Shown here piece by piece: positions 24,300 through 35,585 of a stretch of DNA of 64,000 nt. A model generated the notes under the pieces. It was not told where the DNA came from. It searched no databases and saw only the letters and a list, made by a program, of their open reading frames with translations. The stretch is from Takakia lepidozioides (lineage: Eukaryota > Streptophyta > Takakiopsida > Takakiales > Takakiaceae), in contig CM060731.1 in NCBI GenBank assembly GCA_030704615.1, positions 52,886,001 to 52,950,000 on the forward strand, written 5' to 3'. The stretch's first letter is position 1; each line of letters opens with the position of its first letter. The position numbers and the translations under genes were made by a program.

Positions 24300-27200
24300 C
24301 CCAAGCAGCACGCATAGAACGGCTCTGGCAGGACTTCTTCTCAGATCCCTCACAGTGGTGGGACCGCAGGTTTGATAAGGTGAGTCTAACTTCATATTTG
24401 ACGCCCAAAGTTTGGGAAGGAGGGTGACTGATGTGGGCATGATGATGTGTTGTGGACAGTACTGTATCTCAGATGGCTTAATGATTTTTTTCCTTCGGAG
24501 TAAATTGCAGCTAAAAGCATTCTTCTCTGTCTCTATCAGGAGTACGTTGTGCCCTATTACTTGAAACCTGCTTGGATCTCTGTGCGAGGCTGTGGCTGAA
24601 GCTATGGCTGCTCAGCTGCCCAGTGGTGGTTTTCACAGAAAAGTCCAACATCACCAGACTTCAGACACAAGGGTACGAACGATGTCCTTTGGATTGACGG
24701 TGGGTCAAACCCTCCTTGGGTGCAAGCAGAGCTATTTGCAATGATACAAGGGCAAGCAAAAATTGCTGATGGTTCTAATGTCGATGTAGCCCCAGACCGA
24801 GTATACAACGGGTACTGTCTTGATGATGATTGAAAGGGTTTTGCAGTAGATCAATGCAATAGATTTGTGACCCTGTTTTTGTGTAGCAAAAAGCCTGTCC
24901 TCATGGAGAGATCTTTCTCTGAGTTTCTAGTAGCTTTCATTTATATTGTGGGATTTTTAATGGTTTGTAACTGACGGTTTTGATTTATGCAGGATGGCAG
25001 GGTTGAATCAGGCAAAGCGGTCTGAATCAGGCAACCCCACCAGAAGCACTGCTTTTGAAAGAGGACCCAGGGATGGAGTCACCAAGAAGTCTTCTGGCAC
25101 TGTGAGGACACTATGTAAGGCAGGACACCTGAACGAAGCATTGCACATTTTGAGCGGACAATCCATTTCGGCACTCCATAACTTATGTCTGTCTCTTGCA
25201 GGAGTGTATAAAACTGAATGACCTAGACGCCGGAAGGAAGGTGCACTACCACATTATCCAGAGTGGATTCAAGCCAAACACCTTTCTATTCAATACCCTG
25301 GTCAACATGCCAAATGTAGGAGTGTGGTGGATGCACGCCAAGTGTTTGACAACATGTCTGAACGCAACATCTTCACTTGGACTATAATGATTGCAGGGTA
25401 TGTGAAGCATGGGTGCAGTAGGGATGCTGTCAATCTCTATCAGCAAATGATAGGGGAAGGTGTGACACCCAACAAGGTCACGTTCGTTTCTGTTCTCAAG
25501 GCATGCTCCAGCCTAGGAGAAATTGGAAAGGGCAAAGAGGTCCATTCTGACATTGTAAAAGCTGGAATTGCATTATATGTAAATTTAGAAAATACCCTTC
25601 TTGACATGTATGCTAAATGCGGGAGCATGAAGGATGCACGTCAAGTGTTTGACAACGTGGCTCAACGAAATGTAGTCTCATGGAGCACCATGATCGCAGG
25701 ATATGCCCAGCATGGGTCTGGAAAGGAGGCTTTTGAGATGTATGAGCAAATGATACGAGGAGGAGTAACCCCCGATAAGGTCACATTCATTTGTGTTCTC
25801 AATGCCTGTGCCAGCCTAGGAAGCCTGGAAAAGGGCAAAGAGGTCCACACTGACATCATTAAAGCTGGAATTGCACCAGATATCATTCTGGATACCACCC
25901 TTTTTGACATGTATCCCAAATGCGGGAGCATGAAGGATGCACGTCAAGTGTTCGACAATATGGCTGAACGGAATGTCATCTCGTGGAGTGCAATGATCGC
26001 GGGGTATGCTCAGCATGGATGCGGTGGGCTTTGGAGATTTATGAGCAAATGGTGCAGGAAGGGGTGATGCCTGACAAGGTCACATTCGTTTGCATTCTCA
26101 ATGCGAGTGCCAGCCTAGGAGCACTGGAAAAGGGCAAAGAAGTCCATGCTGATATTATGAAGGCTGGAGATGTGTCATACTTAAATTTGGGGAATGCTCT
26201 TGTGGACATGTATGCCAAATGTGGGAGCATGCAGGATGCTCGTGCAGTGTTTGACAATATGGCTACGCGAGATGTGGTCTCATGGAGTGCCATGATTGCG
26301 GGATATGCTCAGCATGGGTATGGTTGGGAGGCTATGGAGATGTATGACCAAATGATGCGAGAAGGGGTGAAGCCAGACAAGGTCACATTTATCTGTGTTC
26401 TCGACGCATGTGCCAGTTAAGAGGTACATGCTGACATCATGGAAGCTTCCATTGTGTCATACATCAACCTAGAGAATACCCTTGTTAACATGTATGCGAA
26501 ATGTGGGAGTCTTATGGATGCACATCAAGTGTTCAACAATATGGCTGATCGGAATGTGGTCTCTTGGAACACAATGATCGCAGGATATTCTGATCCCGAG
26601 AAGTGGTGCGGTGGTCTACCAAGGCCTTGTCACACAAAGCCTGAAACTCCCCCAAGAACTCCTCCCTTGGTCCGTGAGTACCTCAGCTGGAGCACCGAAT
26701 CGGCCAAGTACACAATCCAAGAATGCATACGCAGCTTCCTCACTAGCCTTATCAGGCAATGGAACCAACTCGATCCACTTGAAGAAGTGCTCCACCATCA
26801 CCAACACGTACTTGTTATGGCGCATGGTCAGTGGCAATGGCCCTGCGAAGTCAAGATTCCACCTGTAACCCAATCGGGTTTGGAAGGGAGGCCCTCCAAC
26901 TATTTAACCAAATGCAACAGGGTGGCTTGAAGCCAAACAGTATCACCTTTACGTCTATTCTCTCTGATTGTAGCCATGTGGGCCTAGTGGATGAGGGTCG
27001 TCACTACTTTGATTCCATCACTCGAGATTATGGTCTAACTCTTACAATGGAGCATTTTGGCTGCATGGTGGACCTTCTTGGCCGTGCAAGGCAATTGGAT
27101 GAGGCAGAGGAGTTCATTAACAAGATGCCAGTCCAACCAGATGCCTCGGTGTGGGGGGCCTTGCTGGGGGCTTGCCGAATTCATGGTGATCTTGAGGTAG

Positions 27201-27757
27201 CAGAGCGTGCAGCCAACTGCCTTCTCAAGCAGGATCCACAGGATGTTGCGACTTATGCGTTGCTGTCAAACATCTATGCTGCGGCTGGCAGGTGGGACGA
27301 TAAAGCAAAGGTGAGACAAATGATGGAGGACAGAGGTGTCAGAAAGGAGCCAGGGCGCAGCTGCATTGAGATTGACAACCAGTTGCATACATTTGTTGTG
27401 GCAGAGGATTTGCATCCACAAATTGAAGAAATCCATGCTGAGCTGGATAGACTGTCTGGTCAGATGAAGGAAGAAGGGTATGTCCCTGACAAACACTTTG
27501 TATTGCATGATGTGGTGGATGAGCAAAAGGAATCTTCTCTTTGCCACCACAGTGAGAAATTGGCCATCGCTTTTGGGCTCATCAGCCTGCCCCCTGGAAG
27601 GCCCATCCGCATCATCAAGAACCTACGGGTGTGCGGTGACTGCCATACTGCAACCAAGTTTATCTCAAAGATTGTTGGGCGAGCAATTGTTATACGGGAT
27701 GCCAACCGCTTTCACCACATTGAAGATGGCGTTTGTTCCTGTGGAGATTACTGGTGA
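24300..27757 (+). pseudogene. PPR locus C: PDF exons + PPR-DYW, several frameshifts and an inserted retroelement piece
   Basis: Exon A, 24300-24379, encodes [20 protein letters not shown] and FDK. Exon B, 24639-24811, encodes KSPTSPDFRHKG...NPPWVQAEL. Exon C starts at 24993 (tatgcag|G ATG). Phases join all three in frame. Exon C then breaks: one base lost near 25180, four bases lost near 25308 (MYAKCG motif damaged), four near 26025, and a deletion with an in-frame TAA near 26418. A 0.28-kb Ty3/gypsy integrase fragment interrupts the PPR array at about 26590-26878. The final 300 residues (26880-27757) are open and carry an intact DYW domain ([40 protein letters not shown]). It was once a full gene like loci A and B and is now almost certainly non-functional. 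Confidence 0.88.
26590..26878 (-). mobile_element. Ty3/gypsy integrase fragment inside PPR locus C
   Basis: The minus strand encodes an integrase core stretch: NLDFAGPLP, YVLVMVEHFFKWIELVPLP, then GRFGAPAEVLTDQG, with the first two acidic residues of the DDE triad (D in LDFAGP and D in LTDQG). The frame then degrades. No LTR, protease or RT is nearby and no target-site duplication was seen. It is a captured fragment, not a normal insertion. Confidence 0.85.
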
Positions 27758-29107
27758 AACAAGCTGTCAGGAAGAAATTGCTTAGGTCAAATTCAGGTCA
27801 TGAAAGTGAAAAGAAACAAGGTGTGTGATTAAAGATGGTTGTCAGTACTGCTGCACTTCTGAGGTACCCAAGGTGACCATCATTATCAAAGTATGGTCAT
27901 CAAATAAGCAGCGGTGAAGTCACATGGAAACTGGTTGTGTGGAGTGGATGACAAATTGCAAGGAACAATAGGCCTGGAAAGAATCTGTACATCTGTATGC
28001 TATGAGGGAGCGCACTGTACACCCAACAAGGTTGAACAAGGGAATCTCCAACGCTCGAAAGAGACTGTTTATTTTAGGGTCAATTTCTCTGGATTTGACC
28101 CGGGAATATCCATTGTTTTGACACATTTTCAGCCATTCTTTTTTGTGTGAGATAGTGCCATAACTGAGTGTTGATCTGACAAGGCATTCAAACAGAAGCA
28201 CGAGACTCTATACAATACCAAACCTCTGGATACCGGAACCCACATACAGAAGGTCTGATTCAAGGGCTGCCAACTGTGGCAAGGGTTGGTGGGAGGCCAC
28301 TGCTGATCAGAATAAGAAAAGATGAGCGGCATTACAGGTTGCCGAAATCTATGGAGGAAATGATAAAAGATGGTGAATACGAGTTGCTTGTCTTGGTCGA
28401 TGGATTCATCTGCCTGTTTGGATCAGTGCATCTTATAATGCTATGGGTGGCTCTTTCAATGGCAGGTAGATCGGCAAGCATAGTCAAGACTTCAAAATTG
28501 TAGACCGGAAGGAAAGATTTGCTGAATTGCTAGACGATGGATCAGTTTTGGTATCAAAAACTCGATTGTTGAGTGATCAAGGGTAAGGATGAGCACAAGG
28601 GTCTGGATGCTTTACAACAACCATACTACCCTGTTTTTGTCCACCTATCAATCCCTCTCTCTATTTGTATGTCCACCTTCGGAATAGTAGCCCCTTTCGA
28701 GGTGAAGTGATGGCGTAACTTACACTAGATTGGACTTTTTCCCCTTTTATGTGTTAGACTGCACATTCACATCGACTGATAGAGACTCAAGATTCCCCCC
28801 AATACATCTATTCTTCACTGCACCAGAAGCGTAGCCTGTCCTATGCACATGATAGTGTCAACACACCGCCATTAGTCCAAGGTAATCATTAAAGAGCTCC
28901 CTCACTTGCTATGGCAGTGGGCCTCTTGCCGATCCTTCATCTCCATTGGCAGTGTTCCCAGGAATCATGCTTCTATTGTGATGATGACCCTTGGAACCCC
29001 ACGGAGAGCCAGTAGCCACTGTTTCTCTCAACTTAACCCTTTATAATGTAGGCTATCCACCTTCACCTTGGAAACCACCCACATTCTTAGTCTGCATGTT
29101 GCTCATT
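27758..29107. other. Intergenic between convergent PPR loci C and D, no gene recognised
   Basis: Short open frames only. Loci C (plus) and D (minus) converge on this stretch, so it should hold both 3' ends. Confidence 0.5.
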
Positions 29108-31937
29108 TCACCAGTATTCCCCACAAGAACAAACCCCATCTTGGAAGTGGTGAAAGCGGTTGGCATCCCGTATGACAATTGCCCGCCCAACAATTTTTGA
29201 GATGAACTTGGTGGCCGTGTGGCAGTCACCACACACCCGGAGGTTCTTGATGACACGCAGAGGTGTCCCAGGGGGAGTGCTGATGAGCCCAAAAGCAATG
29301 GCCAGCTTCTCACTGTGGTGGCATAGAGCGAATTCCTTTTGCTCCTCCTCCACATCATACAGTACAAAGCGCATGTCAGGCACATACCCAGCCTCCTTCA
29401 TCAGCCTAGATAATCTCTTCAGCTCAGCCTGGATCTCCTCAAAATATGGATGCAACCTGTCTTCAACAACGAATGAATGCACCTGGTTGTTGACCTCAAT
29501 CCAGCTGCACCCTGGCTCCTTCCTGACACCTCTGTCCTTCATCATTTTCCTCACCTTTGCTGCCTCACCCCACCTGTCAGCCGCAGCATATATGTTTGAT
29601 AGCAGCACATAAGTTGGAGCATCATGTGGATCAAGCTTGAGAAGGCAGCTTGCCACACGCTCTGCTAGCTCCACATTGCCATAAATTCTACAGGCACCAA
29701 GCAAGGCCCGCCACACAGAACCACCTAGTTCAATTGGCATCTCGGTAATGAAGTCCTCAGCCTCATCCAATCGACCAGCACGGCTCAGAAGGTCCACCAT
29801 ACAACCAAAATGCTCAACTGTAGGAGGGAGGCCATGATCTCGGCTCATCACATTGAAGTAGTGATGGCCTTCATCCACCAGGCCAACATGGCTACATGCA
29901 GAGAGAACACATGTAAAGGAGATACTGTCCGGCTTCAAGCCTTCCTGTTGCATTTGTTCAAATAATTCCAGGGCTTCCATTCCACACCCATGCTGACCAT
30001 AACCGGCAATCATCCCACTCCATGAGACCACGTCTCGCTTATTCATATTGTCAAACACTCTCCGAGCATCCTTGATGCTCCCACATTTGGCATACATGTC
30101 AACAAGGGTATTCTCCAAGATGATATCTGATGCAATTCCAGCTTTGATGATGTCAGCATGGATCTCTTTGCCGTTTTCCAGGGCTGCCAGGCTGGCACAT
30201 GCCTTGAATATGCAAATGAACGTGACCCTATTGGGTTTAAATCCTTCCCATATCATTTGCTCATATACCTCAAAAGCTTCCCTACCACACCCATTCTGAG
30301 CATACCCTGCAATTATTGTGTTCCATGAGGTAACATCTCGGTTAGCCATGTTGTCAAACACTTGACGTGCATCTTTAGTGCTCCCACATTTGGCATACAT
30401 GTCAACCAGGGTATTCTCCAGAATGAGATCTGGCTCAATTCCAGCTTTCTTGATGTCGGCATGGACCTCTTTGCCCTTTTCCAGGGCTGCCAGGCTGGCA
30501 CAGGCATTAAGAATGCAAATGAATGTGACCCGGTCTGGTGTCAGGCCTTTCTGTATCATTAGCTCATGAGTTTCCAAAGCCATCCTACCACACCCATGCT
30601 GAACACAACCTGCAAGCATAACATTCCAAGAGACCACATCTTTTTCAGCCATATTGTCAAACACTCTATGTGCATCCTTCATGCTCCCACATTTGGCATA
30701 CATGTCAACCAGGGTATTCTCCAGAACAAGGTCTGGCTCAATTCCAGCTTTCATGATGTCAACATGGACCTCAATGCCCTTTTCCAGTGCTGCCAGGCTG
30801 GAACATGCCTTGAGAATGCAAATGAATGTGACCCTGTTGGGCTTCACCCCTTTCTGTATCATCTGCTCATAGGTCTCGAAAGCCTGTCTACCATACCCAT
30901 GCTGAGCGTATCCAGCAATCATTGCACTCCAAGAGACCACATCTTGTTGAGCCATATTGTCAAACACTTGCCTCGCATTGTTCATGTTCCCACATTTAGC
31001 ATACATGTCAACAAGGCTATTCTCCAGAATTACATCTGGCATATGTCCGGAGTTTGTGATAGCGGCATGGACCTTGATGCCCTTTTCCAGGGCTGCCATG
31101 CTGGCGCATGCTTTGAGAACGCTAATAAACGTAACCCTGTTGGGTGTCATCCCTTCTAATATCATTTGCTCATACATCTCCAAAGCCTCCCTACCACACC
31201 CATGCTGAGCATATCCTGTGATCATTGCATTCCATGAAACCACATCTCGTTCAGCCATATTGTCAAACAGTTGACATGCATCCTTCATGCTGCCACATTT
31301 GGCATACATGTCGGCAAGGGCAGTCTCAAGAATGATATCTGGCACAATTACAGCGTTGAGGATGTCAGCATGCACCTCTTTACCCTTTTGCAGAGCTGCC
31401 AGGCTGGCACAGGCCTTGAGAACGCAAATGAATGTGACCTTGTCAGGCATCACCCCTTCACGTATCATTTGGTCATACATCACGAAGGTCTCCGTACCAC
31501 ACCCATGCTTGGCATATCCTCCCATCATTGTATTCCAAGTGAACATATCTCGTTCAGTCATTTTGTTGAACACCAGACGAGCATCCACTAAACTTCCGCA
31601 CTTGACATACATGTTGACAAGGGTGTTAAGTAGATAGATGTTGGGCTTGAATCCACTTCCGGTGAGGTGGGCATGCACATGCTTTCCCTCTGCTAGGCTT
31701 TTCATCCTGATGCACCCCTGCAACAGAGAGATATAAGTATTGGAATCTGCCCAAAAGCATCCTTGTTCCAAGATACGTATCGCCTGTTTCAGTTGTCCTG
31801 CCTTACACAATGTCCTCACATCCTTACAAGCGCCTGGTACGTTCTTGTTCACTCCCTCTCTTAGCCCTCTTTCAACACCAGTAGGCATGGTAGTGGTGCC
31901 AAATTCCAGCAAATGTAACTGATTTGACCCTGCCATC
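29108..31937 (-). CDS. PPR locus D: long PLS PPR array with complete DYW domain
   Basis: The exon starts at a GTGCAG acceptor (31938-31939) followed by G ATG GCAGGGTCA (MAGSNQLHLLEF) and stays open to the stop, about 942 residues. It has a highly regular PLS array: [55 protein letters not shown]-terminal E/E+ and DYW regions are complete ([48 protein letters not shown]). Expected function is C-to-U editing of an organellar transcript. Upstream, exon A is present only as a damaged relic (33440-33490), and no exon B was found. The gene either starts at the exon's own ATG without a transit peptide, uses unrecognised 5' exons, or is a recent pseudogene with an intact large exon. Confidence 0.85.
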
Positions 31938-31939
31938 CT

Positions 31940-33430
31940 GCACGGTAAAGCACTCAGTTGCTGACCTTCACATTCAAGGTCACACAGAGTATATCTCATA
32001 TACTCGTAGGTACTTGAAAGAAAGCACTTGTCTGGTGAAAGGTTTCATACTAGATATTTGATGGCTTTCTCTTGCCTACGCTTCCAGCATATGTATTACA
32101 TATACTATTCAGAAAGCCTCTGCAATGTCATACTAATGTATGCAAAGACTACCCAGAACCACTTCTGACACTGTGTCCAACTTTACACAGAGAACAAAGT
32201 TACAACAAATAACAAATGTGTATGTAACATAACAAACATCTATGGGAGTACCTAGAAGAACACGCTGGGTAACTGACAGCGGGAGATCAGAACTCTGGAA
32301 CAGCACCATGTGCAAAAGAGGAGGGACTGCCATAGTGAAAGTGCCCTGAGACACCCTCTCCAACAGTTTCCAGGATCATTTCAAGCACAAGAGTACCAAT
32401 GAGACAGTGGATTGATAGCTACAAGAAACATGCGTGGGTAGATGGTTAAATGGAGAAGGCCCCTCACTGTCTCCTTTCAGTTATTCCTGCCTCCATAAGA
32501 AGAACGGATAGTTCCTTCCCCTCGCAAACCATAGTTTTACAGACCAAACACCCACCCATAGCTGCCAGACACTAGTTACTGCGCTGAATTGGTGCTAAAA
32601 GGTAAGTGTGTGTGCATGAGAGAGAGGGAGAAACAGAAAGAATGATGGAGTATCTCCTTGCAAACATTGGCTACCTTTGCAGAAATAATTCAGTGGATAA
32701 CTTACAGGATCCATTGTGGGGTTTGATCTACCAGGGTTCGGAAAAGTGAGCCAAAATATTCATACTCCTGCTTGCACTCAGACAATGAAACAATCTGACT
32801 TCACTCAATGACTTTTGATTTAAGAGCTGGCATGAATCATGTCAGAGAGCTCATGTTAGGGCTAAATTAGCTGTCCCGGTTAGATATGATAACTGTGGGT
32901 TGCACTTCATACGGAAGTGCAAAATAGGAGGGACTGTGGCAATTGACCCTTTGTGATGCATCGCATCAAGGGCATAGTCCCCACCGGATAATCCCCTTGG
33001 GTTGACTGTTTGACATCACCAGGGTATTTGCGACACCTCAAATTTTAATTGGTGCTCCCGCTCGGCCACGATAATCCAGTTACTGTGCAGGGAATCGGTT
33101 GCTTAGTGTGGCGGCATTGCACTCATAGCACTACATTCGTGTCAGCACTGTCCTCTACTCAGCTTGCTGGACAAGTGATGTATGCTAATATGGATGTCCA
33201 GTCCGAAGGGAATTATTCAAGCGTAGACTAAATGGGCTGGCATTGTAGTTATTCTAAAACCTTAAAAAGGACGAGGCTGATCCAGCATTTCTCCACTAGC
33301 TCTAGCTGCAACAATCTGAATGCGGTTGTACTGCCAGTCACATTGTTGAGAGAGAGAGTGTGTGTGTGTGTGTACATCGGCGAGAAAGATTTTGAAAGCA
33401 TCTTGTTGTCAGTAGAACGCATGCATTCAC
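31940..33430. other. No gene recognised upstream of PPR locus D
   Basis: No domain-bearing frame on either strand. A short GT run follows at about 33357-33374. Confidence 0.5.
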
Positions 33431-33434
33431 CTTA

Positions 33435-33495
33435 CTGCCTCATCATGCCACTATGGACTAAATATGGGTTCCAAAGCTTCTCAACTTCTGCACTT
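33435..33495 (-). pseudogene. Degenerate PDF-motif exon A upstream of PPR locus D
   Basis: The minus strand reads VEKLWNPYLVHS before losing frame, then a GT donor followed by GAATGCATGC. It aligns base by base with the better-kept exon A of locus F (42738-42804), which has the same donor context (GTGAATGC). Confidence 0.55.
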
Positions 33496-33539
33496 AGGCT
33501 TTTAGATATCTACCTGTGTTGGGAACCTCATCGTTGAAT

Positions 33540-33862
33540 GAGACCGAGGGCGGATGTGGCCACTCCTTTCTTCCGACCTCCGACTGGCATCCTCGCTCAT
33601 TTCCCTGTCCATGAACCTCGTCCTCCTCCACCGTTCTCCATTGTCCCACGATTGACTTGACACTATTCGATTTCATGCGGTTCGGAAATTGCACACGGTC
33701 GTACTGCGTATATAGTCCACACCCCCTTGAAACTTTGCAGCCCAGGGCCACGGTTGCAAGCACCGTAGAGCGGGGAAGGCTTATGAGGGCACCCCCAGAT
33801 GCCTCGAGGACCGATCCAGTAGGCATGTCCCCCGGGGTTGCCACGCACATGTGGGTTCCCAT
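33540..33862 (-). other. Conserved segment upstream of locus D, shared with locus F
   Basis: Resembles 43070-43337 in the same relative position to locus F (minus-strand words GDMP and QWR.(x)EEDE). It probably represents an older 5' exon of this second PPR subfamily. It differs from segment X of loci A, B, C and E. Function unknown. Confidence 0.35.
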
Positions 33863-34191
33863 AGCTGCTCCTTCTCCAACTCTTTACAGAACCCAAATCT
33901 TGGGCTCTCTGTATTTTCACTTTAGACTACGAGGCTCGAGCGTGCTCGCTACAGCACTGGCACTCCTGCTCCTGGATAATACTGCACCTCATTTTGGTGC
34001 GCTACCCATCACCCTCAACATACATGTACGTGCTTCCACAAGAGTTTCGCTTAAGTTGTCTTGTCGGATTGTCCTCCTTTGTTGTTGTGTTTGCATCATC
34101 AGCAGTTGTATAATCATCCATACGTGTAGACTGTCACTATATTGTCCCCATTTCTCACCCACTTGCTGTTCTTCTTCTCAGAGAGAGAAGA

Positions 34192-34414
34192 ATGGCAAAA
34201 CTCTCCGCATCTATCCCCAGCGCGCAGTCGGAGGCCACACCCGAGAATCACTGTTCTTCTTTCGATGGATGGGCAGGGAGAAAGCTCACATCATGCACCA
34301 GATTAGCAGGCCTGGCAGTGGAGGTCAATTGGCTATCCGGATTGGCAGTGTCAGGCAGTCCCTTGCGAATGATAGCTACAATGCCTCCCCATTCTCCAGG
34401 GATTCCGAAGGCAG
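34192..34414 (+). other. Conserved segment X upstream of PPR locus E
   Basis: Plus-strand homologue of the segment upstream of loci A, B and C. The frame reads NDSYNASPFSRDSEGR and ends at a GT donor (GGCAG|gtacag). It lies head-to-head with locus D, as locus C does with locus B. Confidence 0.45.
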
Positions 34415-35206
34415 GTACAGACATTAAAATCTTCGGATTCTTGGGGTCGCTAAACTGTACGGGATCCAGGCTCACAGTGTCCTTGACCCATTCCAGCAGA
34501 AACTAAAATACATCTTCGAAGAAATAAACGTTCTGGACACACTGTGTTCTAATCGAAATCTTATAGTCCTTCTATGAGCTCCTTCAGTACGTGCTGATTT
34601 CATTTTCTGATATGGGCACCTCTCAATTCATACAGTGTGAGGGAGAAGAGAAATGTTATGTATTCACACTCCCGTCATGAGTCATAACCCTTAGGAGATG
34701 CCCTCTTTGAAGTGAACAACGTAATGAGCTTTCTCTCAAGTGAGAGTTATGACGCTAAATAGGGAAGACAGCTCAGTCATCATAACCTTTGTAGGGCCTC
34801 TTAAACGAGAGTGTGCCAGTACTTTGATAGCTCACTCAGGCAATGTAGGGTGTGCATAATACAGATATAGCTCGTTACCAAAGATGGGACACACATTGCT
34901 ATACTGAGCAACAATCGACAGTAGCAATCAGGGGTTTATAAAGGGCAGAGAGAGATATGAACACTGGCAGTTCCCTGGACTTTTGGAGGGCATAATTTTC
35001 GCTGGATATGAAGCCTTGTGGACAAGTTCGGAGTTTTGAGTTTCCAGCGTATGGAAAGTCTGCCCGCAAACGCCCTGGTCCTACCAGTTACCGGTAGAGA
35101 CATCATGCTACCCAACACATAGCTATGCTGCTGTAGGGCCCCAAGCCAAAACACATGTGGCACATTCGTCTCAAATCACACTACCGGAAGTCTGAGAGGA
35201 ATAGAA

Positions 35207-35244
35207 TGTACTCATAAGACTTTGTTTGCAGTAGCCTTGTGGCC
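35207..35244 (-). mobile_element. LINE 3'-tail remnant, about 38 bp
   Basis: It consists only of the terminal family sequence from GGCCACAAGGCTAC to TATGAGTACAT on the minus strand. It lies directly beside copy D, separated by copy D's target-site duplication. Confidence 0.75.
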
Positions 35245-35260
35245 TGTTAGAGAGATAGAG

Positions 35261-35460
35261 TGTACTCATAAGACGTTGTTTGCCGTAGCCTTGTGGCCTT
35301 TGACCCTGCGCCCAGTTTGAGCGGGAACAAAAGGAACAGAACCTACCTCTGTCAGGGGCTGACGTTGGTAGTAAGACTTACCTTCATATAAAGAATTAAT
35401 CCGGGTTTTCCAGATATCCTCTAGAAATCCCTTCACACAAGCATCAATCTGCTGTGTGTG
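35261..35460 (-). mobile_element. Severely 5'-truncated LINE (copy D), 200 bp, with perfect TSD
   Basis: It encodes the family C-terminus ([19 protein letters not shown], then [19 protein letters not shown]). TGTTAGAGAGATAGAG flanks it at 35245-35260 and 35461-35476, a perfect 16-bp duplication. Confidence 0.93.
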
Positions 35461-35585
35461 TGTTAGAGAGATAGAGAGAGAGAAGGAGGGGGGGCTCAAT
35501 TCCCTGGAAATCCTATGGTAGCACTCCTGGAAAAAGTCGGACTATTAGGAGGTGGTCAAGGTATGTTAGTGGTGTTGGCATGCAT

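Noticed and set aside
30566-31159. Long plus-strand frames opposite PPR locus D (and similar ones opposite A, B, C and F)
   Set aside because: Regular [11 protein letters not shown]-type words are the antisense of the MYAKCGS PPR repeat; shadows of the real genes.
33657-34427. 256-residue plus-strand frame
   Set aside because: Crosses the antisense of locus D's upstream segment and the 5' segment of locus E; no domain, and its only conserved part is the exon-like segment X already listed.
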